NCBI RefSeq assembly: GCF_027595985.1
Contig: NC_073307.1
Span: 9,320,432-9,384,431 of the forward strand
Length of the DNA: 64,000 nt
Origin: Sorex araneus
Taxonomy: Eukaryota; Chordata; Mammalia; Eulipotyphla; Soricidae
Reading direction: 5' to 3'
Made by a program: the position numbers and the translations under genes
Notes under the pieces: model-generated
Told to the model about the DNA's origin: nothing
What the model saw: the letters and a program-made list of their open reading frames with translations, nothing else
Database searches by the model: none
Shown here: piece after piece, positions 43,780-56,099 of the stretch
Numbering within the stretch: position 1 is the first letter of the stretch
Layout: the number at the start of each line of letters is the position of its first letter

Positions 43780-43940
43780 GCTATCCCTGGTGGTGCTCAG
43801 AGTTTACTCCCAGATATGTGCTCAGGGATCACTCCTGGGAGGTTCAGAAGACCATATATGGGGTGTCCTGGACTGGACCAGGGTCATATGTGGTGTCCTG
43901 GACTGGACCAGGGTCACCCCCTGTGCTGCCTCTGGCCCAA
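43780..43940 (-). repeat. Type A SINE, antisense, with tandem duplication
   Basis: Antisense type A relic in which a 27-29 base unit containing 'gtcctggactggaccagggt' is present twice in tandem. Confidence 0.75.
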
Positions 43941-44619
43941 ATGACAGATTCTCAATGGCAGTCTTCTGTAGATGGGAGATATTTGGAAAATGGGAGAAAC
44001 AGAGTTAAATCCTTCGGGAGATCTTATTAAAGGTTCTTTGAACTCCTAGTTATACTATTCTAATGCTTCCTTCGGTTTTCCTTCTTACAGTTACCTGGGG
44101 CTTCTAATAGGTGGACGTACATTCATTACTAATTCTAGGTGAGACTAATTACAGGAAATAATGACAGATGACTAAGCCTGGTTAATTTTAGTGTGTATTG
44201 GAGAGTACGTTTGCCAAGTGTCATGAAACAGTGGTTGAGGAAAGAGGAACATCTGGCTCCTCCTTTCCTACAGACAAACCTTACATACGAGACAGCAACC
44301 CAGGGAGGTTCCCTTCTCCCGCCTCTCCTGTATTTCATTCTTCCCTTGGTAACTGCAAAGTGCTCTACTCCAGAGATCTCTCCTGTCCCCTGCGTGCAGT
44401 AGTAGGGCTAAGAATTAAAGCATCTCTTTAGCAATAACTGTAATAATAACAGTAATAAAAACCAGGTTAGGTGAGACTGTTAATACACAAACGATGCCTG
44501 ACTGTAATTTGCCCGTTTTAGATACTCCCTGTGAGCACTGGGAGGTCGCTGATTCTTGGAGGACTGAGACTTTATTCGGATGCCTGCTTTGGAATGATTC
44601 AAATTTCTAAACTATGGGG
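43941..44619. other. Unique intronic DNA, no gene seen
   Basis: No repeats or exons evident. Confidence 0.45.
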
Positions 44620-44640
44620 TTTTTCTTTTCTTCTCTCTTC

Positions 44641-44740
44641 TCTTCTCTTCTCTTCTCTTCTCTTCTCTTCTCTTCTCTTCTCTTCTCTTCTCTTCTCTTC
44701 TCTTCTCTTCTCTTCTCTTCTCTTCTCTTCTCTTCTCTTC
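44641..44740 (+). repeat. (TCTTC)20 pentanucleotide microsatellite
   Basis: One hundred bases of perfect TCTTC, preceded by imperfect units and followed by a short GT tract. Confidence 0.98.
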
Positions 44741-44765
44741 GGTTTGTGTGTGTGTGTGTGTGTGT

Positions 44766-44934
44766 ACTGTCACACACGATGATGCTCATGAGTTAGTCCC
44801 AGTTCTGCATTCAGGAATTACTCCTGATGTTGCTCAGGGGACCTTATAGATGCTGGGGATTGAACCCGGGTCAACTGTTGACCACATGTAAGGTAAATAC
44901 CCTCCCCACTGTACTGTCTATCACTCCGACCCCA
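44766..44934 (-). repeat. Type A SINE, antisense
   Basis: 'caggaattactcctgatgtt' and 'ggggattgaacccgggtcaa', ending 'ctatcactccgacccc'. The GT and TCTTC tracts sit at its tail side. Confidence 0.88.
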
Positions 44935-45052
44935 GAAGATGAAATTTTGATCTGAAGTTTTCCCCTATATTCATTATGGTATTCTGCTAATTAAAATCCC
45001 AGTAAAAGAGGGTTGTGTATGCCCTAATGGAACATTTAAAAATGTGACACAA

Positions 45053-45231
45053 GGGTCAGAGAGAGAGAGAAAGAGAGTACAGTGGGTAGGGTGTTAGCCT
45101 TGCAGGTAGTGGACCCAGGTTCAATCCCTGGCATCCTGTTTGGTCCCCAAGGACTGCCATGAGCAATTCCCGAGAGCAGAGACAGGGATAAAGCTAGAGC
45201 ATCACTGGATGTGGCCCCCAAACTAAAAACA
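45053..45231 (+). repeat. Type A SINE, sense
   Basis: 'gggtcagagagagagagaaa' head with a GA expansion, and body 'ccctggcatcctgtttggtc'. Confidence 0.85.
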
Positions 45232-45252
45232 AATAAGAACATGTGATACCAG

Positions 45253-45400
45253 CATCATTTACAACCATTATTTTATTTTGATTTGGGGGCTACATAGGAT
45301 CATGCTCATGGGCTACCCCAGGCTCAGTGCTTGGGACCCTTCCTGCTGTATTTAGGGTGGGGGCATATGGGGCCTCCTGCATGCAGGTCTTGAATGCCAG
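45253..45400 (-). repeat. Old antisense SINE relic
   Basis: 'tttgggggctacataggatc' and 'ggcatatggggcctcctgca' suggest type A. Confidence 0.5.
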
Positions 45401-45767
45401 CCTATGAGCATCACATTTTCAAAGATCATATGCCTGTCTGAGCCTCAGACCTCATATAATGTCAGTGATATGATGGATGGAAATTGCCCATATTTGTTTA
45501 AGGATTGTTTAAGGCTCATCACAAAAATACTGCCTTATTGTTTGCTAAATGTCGGTGGCATGATACAGGTCTCAGGAGATAACTGGAACTCTTCTTGAGG
45601 TGCAGAAAAAGAAACTTACACCTTATATATGCAAAATATCTATCTAGATAGATACCCCCATTGCATGGATATGTATATTCATGTGTATTTTGTATTATTT
45701 TTGGAGACCAGAGGTTTCAAGACGGAATGCAATGCTTATTTGTTTGTTAGTAGTTTGGGACCCTAGA

Positions 45768-46016
45768 CTGTAGCGATAGCACAGCGGGTAGGGCATTTGC
45801 CTTGCACACGGCTGACCTGGGTTTGATTCCTCCATCCCTCTCGGAGAGCCCAGCAGGCTACCAAGAGTATCCCGCCCGCACGGCAGAGCCTGGCAAGCTC
45901 CCTGTGGCATACTCTGATATGCCAAAAACAGTAACCACAAGTCTCCCAATGGAGACGTTACTGGTGCCCGCTCGAGCAAATCGATGGGCAACAGGACGAC
46001 AGTGCTACAGTGCTAC
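45768..46016 (+). repeat. Type B SINE, sense, with target-site duplication
   Basis: Full type B from 'actgtagcgatagcacagcg' to 'cagtgctacagtgctac'. Flanked by 'agtttgggaccctag' and 'agtttgggactctag'. Confidence 0.96.
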
Positions 46017-46029
46017 AGTTTGGGACTCT

Positions 46030-46175
46030 AGTGCTAGTTTTCAGGGCTTACTCCTGGCTTTGCTCAGGGGTCATGCCTGGCGGTACTCAGGGACCGTACA
46101 TGGTGTAGGGGATTGGACAGGACCAGCCATCTGCAAGGCAGGCACCTAAAGCTCTGGACTATCTTTCCGACCCCA
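46030..46175 (-). repeat. Type A SINE, antisense, diverged
   Basis: 'cagggcttactcctggcttt', ending 'ctatctttccgacccc'. Confidence 0.78.
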
Positions 46176-46263
46176 GATCACTCTGTATTTTCGAGCTAGC
46201 CATGCAATAAAGGTGGAACTTATTTTAGTGCTACCAGTTTCCTTAAAAAGAAAGAAATTAAAC

Positions 46264-46390
46264 TGCTGGGACCACACCCGTGGAGCTCAGGGGCTATTGC
46301 TGGCGCTGAGTGAGGGGACCATATGGTGTCTGGCCAGGGTCAGCTGTGTGCAAAGCAAGCACTTTACTTCCTGCGTTATCTCTCTGGACC
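46264..46390 (-). repeat. Type A SINE, antisense, diverged
   Basis: 'ctgggaccacacccgtggag', ending 'tatctctctggacc'. Confidence 0.75.
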
Positions 46391-47010
46391 ATTTTTCACT
46401 TGTTTCCTTAGCATCTACCAATCTGGTCTTTTATGAAGCAAATCCTTTCAGTCTCCTTAAGCATATTCAGAAACTCATTTGTCCTAAGTTGTATAATTGT
46501 AAGAGATCTCCAAGGCTGTCTACTGGAGCAGTCTCACCTGTCAGAGGGAGAAAATTGTAGAAATGAAATTACTTAGTCTAACACAACAGGCTTCCAGATT
46601 TTGGAGTGATTTTGGACGCAGGTCATTTAAGTTTTTATTTTCCTTTCATTATAGGACTTCTTTTGCCAGCCCTTTAAAATACGATTTTCATAATTCAAAT
46701 GACTTGAAATGTGAGTCACCTGTACACACAGTCTCAGGTTATCCAAATACGATGCATGTCCCCCAAACCAAAAATTTAAATACACTGACGTTTATTTGGA
46801 TATCTATCTAAAGTAGTATCGATCGTATTTTATTAATACACTCATTTTCAAATTTGTTTCTAATTGGTACAATTAAGTTGGGTATATATTTCTTCTCAGA
46901 TTCCTTAACAGCCTCTCTGCTATTTTTTTTTTCCCTAAAAGAACAGACCAAACAGGAAACACCTAGGAATCAGCACTGTGAGAGCAACCAGAGATATTAG
47001 ATTTTTTTTT
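46391..47010. other. Unique AT-rich intronic DNA
   Basis: No repeats or exons evident. Confidence 0.45.
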
Positions 47011-47175
47011 CCCCGATGTGGGGGAGGCGGGCCACAGGAGTGGGGCTCATGTTCTGCACTCATGTCTCACTCCTGGCAGTGTCCTGGGGACCGTGCGTGC
47101 TGCCCAGGATTTGAACCAGGGCTGGCTGGCATTCAAAGCAAGCGCTTTCACCCCTGTATTCTCTGTCCTGCCCCC
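47011..47175 (-). repeat. Old antisense type A SINE
   Basis: 'ctcactcctggcagtgtcct' and 'aggatttgaaccagggctgg' in order. Confidence 0.7.
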
Positions 47176-47890
47176 AGGGATATTGTTTTGTACACTAGAG
47201 AAGCACCTCATTAGGTGATTAAATTTGCGTGTTTCATATTGTAGAGTGTAACCTAAGCATTAGGCTGATCCGGACACTCAGGTTTAAGCGTTTGCTGAAG
47301 CCTTTCTTCTCGGCATCCGTGCCCGTGTGGATGAGGCACCGGGGGCGGCGGCTGTGAGCGCCCTGAGTCTTGTCCACGGTTCATACCTCTGTTTTCTGGG
47401 GTTCACCATCTCCTCCCACCCAATGATGTGGCAGAAGGGCCCTGGCTGTGGGCCAGCTCCTGCTGGTAAGCAAGAGCCCCGGGTGTCTCCTTACAGCTGT
47501 GCCACCTGCCCACAGATGTCTGCTGAGATAACTCCAGCCCCTGCTGGGGGAGGGAAGCCCAGACAGAGCGTGTGGAATATGCCACGGTAGCGGCCGCCGA
47601 CACCGGGACCAACGTTTTTCACTCATCATCCCCCCCCCCCCCGCCCTCCCCTCCTTAAACAGGCCACTTCCTGTGAAGTCCCAGGTGCAGAACGGACGTT
47701 TGGAATGACATCGTTCGTGGTCTTCGTCCTTGTGGTATTTGGTATCCAGAAACAGAGACCTGCTGATGTGGTACCTCTGAAGGGTTATGCCAGCTTGCTT
47801 TTCCTTCAAGTGACAGCGCCAGGAGTGGGATAACAGGAACAGAATGGTCTCCCTTCTGCCCTTGCAAGTGATTTGATAGCCTCCCTCCCC
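47176..47890. other. Unique intronic DNA, no gene seen
   Basis: Mixed composition with a C run near 47630. ORFs on both strands lack support. Confidence 0.45.
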
Positions 47891-47894
47891 CCCA

Positions 47895-48071
47895 CTTTTT
47901 TTTTTTTGGTTTTTGGGTCACACCCGGCGATGCACAGGGGTTACTCCTGGCTCTTCACTCAGGAATTACCCCTGGCGGTGCTCAGGGGACCATATGGGAT
48001 GCTGGGATTAGAACCCGGGTCGGCCGCGTGCAAGGCAAACGCCCTACCCGCTGTGCTATCGCTCCAGCCCC
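47895..48071 (-). repeat. Type A SINE, antisense, near consensus
   Basis: T run and 'tttttgggtcacacccggcg' to 'gtgctatcgctccagccccg'. 'cacttttttttttt' flanks both sides. Confidence 0.97.
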
Positions 48072-48770
48072 GCACTTTTTTTTTTTTGAAAAGTAAAAGT
48101 GCCTTAGAAATTTGGACTAAAAGTCTCTGAGAGTTGCTTTGGATTCATTCATTGTATGAAACTGCTGAGCTGGGACCAGACTTTATCTTTCACTTGTATT
48201 TCTGGAATGAAGGTCTTCACTTCCGTCACAAGTTAAGTTTCCCCCGCCCTTACTGGCGGGGACCAGGCATTTGGTTCCAGTGGTGACCTTTGGTGGTCTG
48301 AGAGTTCCCTCTCTTTAGTTCTCCGCTACCCACAGCTAAGCGGAGCTGTTCTCCTCCCAGAGAAGGATTTTCGCTCGTACCCTCTCCTCGGTGGCTCTCA
48401 GCTAATTAAAGACGCGAGGCTGTTGCTGCATGACTACTTTGGGGAAGATGGGAGGGAGTCTGGACCAACCGCACGAGGCCTTCATCTTCTCAGTCATCCC
48501 TCTCCATCCTCCCTCCAACGCGAGTTGTTGGTGTTTCTCTTTCCACAAGCCGCACGAGACCACAATTCACTTTCGAGCACAGGCATAAAAAAGAGAAGTG
48601 TTTGCAGCCGGGCTGTTTAACAGCGCCGTAGCAACACAACTGGGTTTCTCCCCCACTGGGCCCACGGTCCGAGGGGGAGGTTTTGTTGATGTGATTTTCA
48701 GTTTAATTTCTTCCCTCTCTTCACGTGACGGGATCATGAACAGGGCTGAGACGGTTTACAAGTGGACACG
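48072..48770. other. Unique intronic DNA, no gene seen
   Basis: Repeat-free, moderately GC-rich. No exon is supported. Confidence 0.45.
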
Positions 48771-48772
48771 GT

Positions 48773-49215
48773 CGAGGCGGAGAGTGAGAGCAGGAGGTAG
48801 GGCAGTGCCTTCTATGCGGCTGCCTCATGCAGGACAACTCTGGTTCGAATCTCCAGTGGCACCCCACGTGAGCACTGAGATAGGAGCACTGAGCACTGAG
48901 CTATGAACAGACCTCGAACCCTGCTGGGTGGCCCCTCCCATCCCCAGGGACACGTTAGCCCAGTAAACTGAGACCCTGTTGTGCATGCGGGATGCCACGG
49001 TTCAGTCTCCCACGTTGCCTGGTCCTCTGAGGGCTGCAGGGATCAAGCCCTGAGCACAGAGAGGAAGTAGCTCCTGAGCACTGCCGGGTATGACCCCAAG
49101 CCTCAGCCCCTCCCCCTAAAAAGGATATGCGAAGGAGTGGGGATAGAACCCAAGCAGTAGAGTGCTCAGCACGCCTGCGGGAGGTGCCGAGTTCGATTCC
49201 TGACACTGGGGAGGG
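48773..49215 (+). repeat. Cluster of old sense SINE relics
   Basis: About 48773-48950 ('gagagcaggaggtagggcag'), 48980-49125 ('gctcctgagcactgccgggt') and 49136-49215 ('ggtgccgagttcgattcctg') each keep pieces of the tRNA-like head or type A body. Confidence 0.6.
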
Positions 49216-49767
49216 AATAAACATGGACAGTGAAGCCCTGTGGTCCTTGGGAGGCCCGGGTTTTGCTTCGTCCCTGCTCTGTAGTCTTCCTCCTCTGTCC
49301 GCGGAGAGCAGCTGTTTGGGACGCCGTGTGGTCTGAGCACCAGTGAGATGATGCTCGTAAAGCCTGGGCCGGGGTAGGGGGCAGACGGGTCCCTCCGAGG
49401 GCCGCTGCCTAATGATAGTTCAGTGTGAGGAGGTGAGTTCCAAGCGCTCTGTAGGCGACCGGCTCCTTCCCGGATTGCCCAAGACTTTCGCTTCCTGGGA
49501 AAGCCCCGCCTCGTGGGTTCCCCACCGGTCTGGCCCGAGCAGGTCGAGGACTCTCGGTGGCTTCAGGGGCATCGCACACAGTGGCCTGGATGGAGGCGGG
49601 TTGGATAGTCGAGTCGGGGCCCCGTCTACACAGCCCACCTGGTGTTACTCATCACCGTGTTCCCAAACATGGGAGTTGTGCGGGTCTCCCAGGATGCGCG
49701 TTACGGCTCCAGCAGCTCCAGAGCCTGGGAAGGGTGGTCTCCAGTTTTGTAACAAAATGTGGAAGGA
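49216..49767. other. Unique GC-rich intronic DNA
   Basis: No repeat or exon recognised, though several ORFs cross it on both strands. Confidence 0.45.
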
Positions 49768-49942
49768 GGGGCTGGAGTGATAGCACAGCGGGTAGTGCAT
49801 TTGCCTTGCACGCAGCAGACCCAGGTTCGATTCTCAGCATCCCATATGGTCCCCTGAGCACCGCCAGGAGTAACTCCTGAGTGCAGAGCCCAGAGTAAGA
49901 CCTGGGCATTGCAGGATGTGACCTAAAAGGTAGAAAAAAATT
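49768..49942 (+). repeat. Type A SINE, sense
   Basis: 'ggggctggagtgatagcaca' through 'ccatatggtcccctgagcac' to an A-rich end. Confidence 0.95.
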
Positions 49943-51516
49943 CAAGGAAAGAGAAACTCCTGAGTTAGAGGGAAAGAGGGCAACGCTACATCCGAGGTGT
50001 CTCGAGTGCTCGTGCAGGGCACCCCGGAATCCCAGGTTTCTTTCCGTGTTCTTGGTGGTATTTCATTTAAGGGGTCTTTTTGGGGTTATTTATCATGGTG
50101 AGGGTCTTTGGGGACTATTTATGATGGTTCCCAAAATGATCAGGAGCATTTTTTTTACCTTTATGAATTTTCTGTGGTATGTTCGTGTGTTCCTGTTGCA
50201 GATTTTAGTCCATGTAAACCGCTGTTGCCTGAGAATCTGTTTTCCCTCCTTCTCTTGTTCTAATGACTGGGGAGGCATCACGTTTGCCAGTGAGGGTTTG
50301 GGTCTGCAGCAAAGTGACGTCTGATAACCCTCCTTATCTTGCCCCAGTTCACCTAAGTGCCAGACCCTGTGGAATGCCTTGGCCATCCCTGTTAAAGCTG
50401 GCATCGTTTTGTCTCCTGGGTACAAGCATATATTAGAGAAGACGGGGTGAGATGGATAGACAGATTGGCATTTGTAGAGTCTTGGACACACGTATTTTCC
50501 TCAATATTCTGGCAGTGGGGTGCAGTCAAGTATCAGTGGAATGTGAGAAGCCAAGAGAACATTTGGAGGAGGGTGACCCATTCCTGGCTAGTGCTAGAGA
50601 ATTCCAAATAGACAAGTGCTGGGGGGGACAAGAGCAGTTGTGTGAGCACTAAGTCACCTGGACAGTGAGTGTGACCAGAGCTGTACTGGGCTCAGTGGCT
50701 AATGGTAGTCACTTTGGGAGCAAGTGGAGCCCTGGACGTCGAAGCTGATGGACGTCTGCTGCAAAGGGGCGGTGTGTGGCAGGAAGATTTGCACTTCAGA
50801 GCAAGCCCAGCAAGTGTGGGATGTAGATCACCTCTTTTTGGTAGAAAATGAAAACAGTTGAAAATGTAAATGAGAAAAGAGAACAATCAATTTGACAATG
50901 AAAATTTACTACTGGTCATAGTTTGCTACTGTTATTTTAATTATGTGATGTACTCTCTATATAATAAATATAATTTTTTTTTTTTGCTTTCTAGTGTTAT
51001 GGGCATTATCTCACAGTAAACTTCCTTTAAAAATGTTCTGTAATTTGGTGGTTGTAAAATGTACGATAATTTGATGAATCCTCCACTGCTAAGCTGGCAG
51101 TGGTTCCTGGCTTGTTTGCACTGGAAGTGAATGTAGGGAAGATCTGCATGGGTTGGTATTTCTGATCTTAAGTTTTGTAAATGTGAAATAATGTGTGGGT
51201 TGTTTTTTAGAATATTTGCACCAATATATATATATTTTTACCAACTACTGCCTGGTCTGAGCGTTATCATGGCGACTTATCACATCCTTGCCAATTATAG
51301 AAAGGGCTAATCTATTTTGTTCATTTGTTCAACCATTTAGCAGAATTTTGGCTCTAGGTCACTGGATACTCTACTGGTGGTGGGGATAGGGGGGTGTGGT
51401 CAGGTAGGCAGTCTGACAGGGTGGGTTAATTTGTTCACAGGGAATTAGTGGTAAGATAGATCTAGTCAATGGATCACATAGAAGGAATTGTCAGTTCGCA
51501 TCCACTTTATTATGTG
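49943..51516. other. Unique intronic DNA, no gene seen
   Basis: About 1.6 kb of ordinary sequence, turning AT-rich towards 51 kb. Confidence 0.5.
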
Positions 51517-51642
51517 GGGTTAGACCACATCAAATGGTGCTCAAGGGCTGCTCCTGTGCTCAGGCCTTGGAGGACTATATTGAACCAGGGTCAGCCGCAT
51601 GCAAGGAAAGAGACTTGCTTCTTATACTGTCTTCCTGGTCCA
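51517..51642 (-). repeat. Old antisense type A SINE
   Basis: 'cagggtcagccgcatgcaag' and 'ggctgctcctgtgctcaggc'. Confidence 0.7.
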
Positions 51643-52019
51643 AACTTATGTCCGTTTTAAAGGACACAGAAGAAGGGCTAGTGGGATGGTGAATCCTGTC
51701 CTGGGGTGGAGTGTTGTACGTAGGCACGGAAGGTGTTGTGAGATGGAAGAGCCATAAACAGTCGGCCTTAGGAGGGTGTGCCAAGAACCGCTCTGAGAAG
51801 GTAACGCATCTCCAAAGCAATAGTGGCATTATTCTCTTGCCCCGAATGATTTATGGAAGTGCTTCGGGATGCTAGCTGTCTCTTGTGATGTATGTGCAAG
51901 TTGTATCTATAGGATATTAGTTTTCATTTAAGTTTTGTTCATAGTATGTTTGATGCATCCATATTCTTTTTGATTGGCTAGCTTAGTTTTATTAATTTAC
52001 ATCATTCCAGGTCTCCTTA
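51643..52019. other. Unique intronic DNA
   Basis: Nothing recognisable. Confidence 0.45.
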
Positions 52020-52182
52020 TTTTTATTATTATTTTTATGTATTTTTATTAATTAATTTATTTTTTAATTAGTGAATCACCGTGAGGGTACAGTTATAGGT
52101 TTATACATTTTTGTGCTCATATTTCCCTCATACAAAGTTCGAGAACCCATCCCTTCACCAGTGCCCATTCTCCACCACAATT
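52020..52182 (-). mobile_element. L1 3' end fragment, antisense
   Basis: A/T-rich tail, 'aatcaccgtgagggtacagt' and 'cccatcccttcaccagtgcc', the same subfamily as the copy at 22682. It stops at 'tctccaccaca'. Confidence 0.9.
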
Positions 52183-52216
52183 TATTATTATTTTTAACTT
52201 ATATTCAGAAATTACC

Positions 52217-52405
52217 AGTCGGACGTTTGCCTTGCACGTGACCGACCCGGGTTCGATTCCTCCGTCCCTCTCAGAGAGCCTGGCAAGCTCCCTGTGGAGT
52301 ACTCGATATGCCCCAAACAGTAACAACAAGTCTCACACTGGAGACGTTACTGGTGCCCGCTCGAGCAAATCGATGAACACCGGCAGGACAGACAGACAGT
52401 GCTAC
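52217..52405 (+). repeat. Type B SINE, sense, 5'-truncated and internally deleted
   Basis: It starts at 'gtcggacgtttgccttgcac' and lacks about 55 bases after 'agagagcctggcaagctccc'. The tail carries (gaca) units. Confidence 0.92.
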
Positions 52406-52534
52406 CTTTAAAAGAACAGTCAGGTTTGAAAAAGAGTGTGCAAGAATTTCCACAGACCCACCATCCTCTAATATCCATATCCCACCCTGGAGTGGTACTT
52501 TTCTTTTTTTCTCATTGTGTTTTGTTTTGTGTTT

Positions 52535-52590
52535 GCACCCGGCTGTGCTCAGGGCTTACTCTTGGCTCTGCGTTCAGGATCACTCCCCGG
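52535..52590 (-). repeat. Partial antisense type A SINE
   Basis: 'gcacccggctgtgctcaggg' and 'ttggctctgcgttcaggatc' only; the head side is lost. Confidence 0.65.
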
Positions 52591-54308
52591 GTAAGCATAG
52601 AGTTTGTAGCCTTTTCTGTTTGAGTTCTTCCACTTAGTAATAAACAGAAACGGTTCCTCCGTGTCTGCTCATGACTTGATCATTTAGTAGTGAATAACAT
52701 CCTGCTGTCTGGATGTTCCTAAGTTTATTTACCTGTCACCTACTGAAGGGCATGGTGGCTGAGTCCGGCGTTGGCAATCATGAACGAAGCCGTTAAAAAC
52801 ATCTCTGTGTGGGGTTCCGTAAGGACATAAATTTTCACTCTTTTTGGTAAATACCAAGGAGTGCCACTGCGCGACTGTTTGGAAGGGACATGTCTTGTTT
52901 GATAAGAAGCATCCACTTGTGTTTTCAAGTGGCCACATTTTCACCAGCTCCAGATGAGAATTCCTTTTCCTCTGCATGCTTCTCTTTCTCGTATGTTCTC
53001 ATATTCTGGGTTTGGGCCATTTTGACAGCTCATTGTTTAATCTGCATGATGTGGAATATCCTCTCACGTTCTTATTTGCTGTCCATTTGTTATATTTGGC
53101 AATGTGTCTGCAAAGGGCTTTCAAGTCAGGCAATCCTGTCTGTGTTTAAGTTTTTATAGTTGTTTGCATATTTTGAATAAGGCTGACAAAATGTATCCTT
53201 CGCAGGTACTTTTTTCTCAGTTTGTGCCTTGTCTTCTTACTCTTTTTATCTTTCTCAGAGTAGGTTATTTTTAATGTTAATGAACTTAATCAATAGATAG
53301 ACTTACTGATTTAGACTCCTCAGCACTTCATTTTCTGTGGATAGTTATACTCTGTGATCCACTGCAATATTTATGAATGTTGATATAGTCCCTAATAATT
53401 TTGATACAAACAATAGAACACACCTATGCAAGTAATATATCTTTGTTGAAAATCCGTACCTTTTCAGGAAGAACTTTGACCTTGTAAAGATATAGTAAGC
53501 CATTATTTTAGAGGCTATTTTACTATTTTTGAATAGTAATTTTTAGGATCCATGTGTACATAATGCATGTACTCTTAAAGTCTGATTTTAGCATGGTGAT
53601 GCTAGCACATGTAGTTACTCAAAATAAAATTTTAAATTGAGTTTCTTAGTCTCATTACTTTTGAGTTCTTCAGTTGAGGTTACTGTATTGGACCATTTCA
53701 TTACCACGGAAGGTTCTAAGAGTTCTACAATACTTAGATTGTAGATCAAAATTACCATTTTGTATGACTTCTTTTAACCTTGTGGTATTTTATTGAAGTA
53801 GAAGAAAGAAAATCGAACCCAGTGCAAGCATTTCTCTATATTATTATTTTTATTTTGTTTCTTGTTATTTGTGATAGATCAAATAATACTCTTCACTGTA
53901 GCTTTATGAATTATTGGTGCTCCTTGTCTTATTAAATGCAAAAACTAAATGCAAACCTACTAGCAATCACCTGTATTTGGACCGCTGACCAGTGTCTTGG
54001 GACCTGCAGTGACAAGCAATATTCATCAGAGATAGGATAAAAACTGCTGAAATAACTGATTTGCATTAATTTAATTTTAGGAATGTGTAATGCCAGACTA
54101 AAAATTTCTCATGTGTTTCTCTTTCCATATTGCATAGGGGCAATACTAGAGAGATACATTAGAGGCTGACAAAAAAGTAAACACAGTCCTGGAAAGTTTG
54201 TTCCCCAGTGGTTCCTTAATTCTCTTCCTCTGTCAACTTGAATCATGGAGTTAAACTCATTTCAGGACTATAGAAACCACATTTTCTCCAATTTTTTTAG
54301 CCCTACTA
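52591..54308. other. Repeat-poor intronic DNA
   Basis: Long AT-rich stretch; the first 600 bases resemble old L1-like text ('atcctgctgtctggatgttc'), but not securely. No exon is seen. Confidence 0.4.
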
Positions 54309-54327
54309 TTTATTCAAGCAATCTTTT

Positions 54328-54496
54328 TTTTTTCTTTTTGGGTCATACCTGGTGAGGTACAGGGGTTACTCCTGGCTCTGCACTCAGAAATTACCCCTGG
54401 CCGTGCTCAGGGGACCATATGGGATGCTGGGATTTGAACCCGGGTCAGCCGCGTGCAAGGCAAATGCCCTACCCGCTGTGCTATCGCTCCAGCCCC
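54328..54496 (-). repeat. Type A SINE, antisense, with target-site duplication
   Basis: Near consensus. 'tattcaagcaatcttt' is on both sides. Confidence 0.97.
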
Positions 54497-54649
54497 TATT
54501 CAAGCAATCTTTAACACAGACTTTGTGTGTGCCTATATTATGACATTTTTGTTCACCTTTAATGATTGATTGTCATCGCATTTTGAGAATTCTCTGAAAA
54601 TATCTGGAGAAGAGGGGAAGGACAGCTGGAAATATGTTGTATTTTATAC

Positions 54650-54838
54650 TTGCATTTTTTTTTTCCAGTTTATGCTCCTAACTGGTGATGCTCAGGGACT
54701 ACTTCTGGCCTTGCGCTCAGGTCAGGGGGATTTCCTAGTGCGTGGATGCCAGCAGTTCAACTTGGAGTGCTGGGCTTGAACTCGGGTCAGCTGCATGCAA
54801 GGCAAATGTTTACCCTCTGCACTGTCTCCTTGGGCCTA
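54650..54838 (-). repeat. Type A SINE, antisense, diverged
   Basis: 'actggtgatgctcagggact' and 'gaactcgggtcagctgcatg' with an internal insertion. Confidence 0.78.
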
Positions 54839-55467
54839 TACTTCCGTCTTGATTTTCTGAAGACTCTTGTTTAATTGCTATTGGTTTCGTATTTGTTGTT
54901 GTTTATTTGTTTGTATGAGTGTGTGTGTTTAAGGTTGTCTACACTGAGTTTGAAACGTTGAGAGGGGATAGTTGCTGAGACTACATTTACCTGATGGAGA
55001 TTCACAGTCGCTGATGGCTCAGGAAGATGATGATGAAAAGAGATTGTGATTTGGTGATTTGCTTATAACCTAATTTGACTGTTTCTTGAAAAATTCCCAT
55101 TTTGCAGGGTTTGTTAATTGTTTATACTCTTTCCTTACTCTGTAGCGTCTAAGGAGGCACATTGGAAAGCAGAGTGAGAGCTTGAGTGCTCTGGTGACCT
55201 CACAGGCTGGGGACTTATCTGTGAAAATGACTGAGTTTGATTCTTAACTCTTGTTCCTCATCAGCCATTCTCTCACCCGCCCTTTGCCAAGCTGTGTTTT
55301 GTAGCCCCTGAAATGTTTATAAATGTTGTCGTCCCTAAGAACTTTGATGCTAAACACTTAACAGCCACATGCGAATGATACATGGTCCTAGAACTAATCA
55401 AGTTAAATTATATTTCAGCTTATGTTAACACTGCCATCAATTCTGTGTTTTAAGAGTACAGCCTTTC
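54839..55467. other. Unique intronic DNA
   Basis: No repeat or exon seen. Confidence 0.45.
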
Positions 55468-55850
55468 AGAGCCAGAGCGATAGTACAGTGAGAAGGTAGG
55501 GCGTTTGCCTTGCATGTGGCTGACCCGGCTTCAAACCCCATGCCTCCTATAATCCCCCAAGCCCCACCAGGATTGACTCCTGAGCACACAGTCAGGATTA
55601 AGCCCTGAGCACCCCAGGGTTTAGCCCCCCCAAAAAAAACGAACGAAAAAAGCACTATTTTTCCGAAGGCTGGAGCAATAGGAGAGGGATGAAGGCTCTT
55701 GCCTTGTGAGTAACCAACCCCACTTCCATCCCTGGACCACATGCCACACCCCACCCCCACCCCCCACGCTGAGTCCTGCCAGGAGTCATCCCTGAGCTCA
55801 GAGCCAGGAGTCGGCCCTGCGCACAGCTGGGTGTAGAACCAACACCACCC
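55468..55850 (+). repeat. Two sense type A SINEs in tandem
   Basis: 55468-55650 ('cagagccagagcgatagtac') and 55668-55850 ('aaggctggagcaataggaga'), each with a type A body. Confidence 0.82.
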
Positions 55851-56045
55851 CCTCCGCAGCGTCTTTAGAGAATAAAAAGGTAATTAGAATACATGCCAAG
55901 AAAACCATCGTTCTTCCCTCCTCCCCCTTCCTGCGGTCAGTGCTGTGACGACAGGGCCTGTGTCCATGCTGGCAGGAGTGCTTGTCCAGCGGGGGTGCTC
56001 ACACCATCAGCTGCCATGCTCATGGAGGCCCGCACCCCTTCTGCG

Positions 56046-56048
56046 GTG

Positions 56049-56094
<46 letters not shown>
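56046..56094. repeat. (CA)n microsatellite
   Basis: About 23 CA units. Confidence 0.97.
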
Positions 56095-56095
<1 letters not shown>

Positions 56096-56099
56096 GGTT

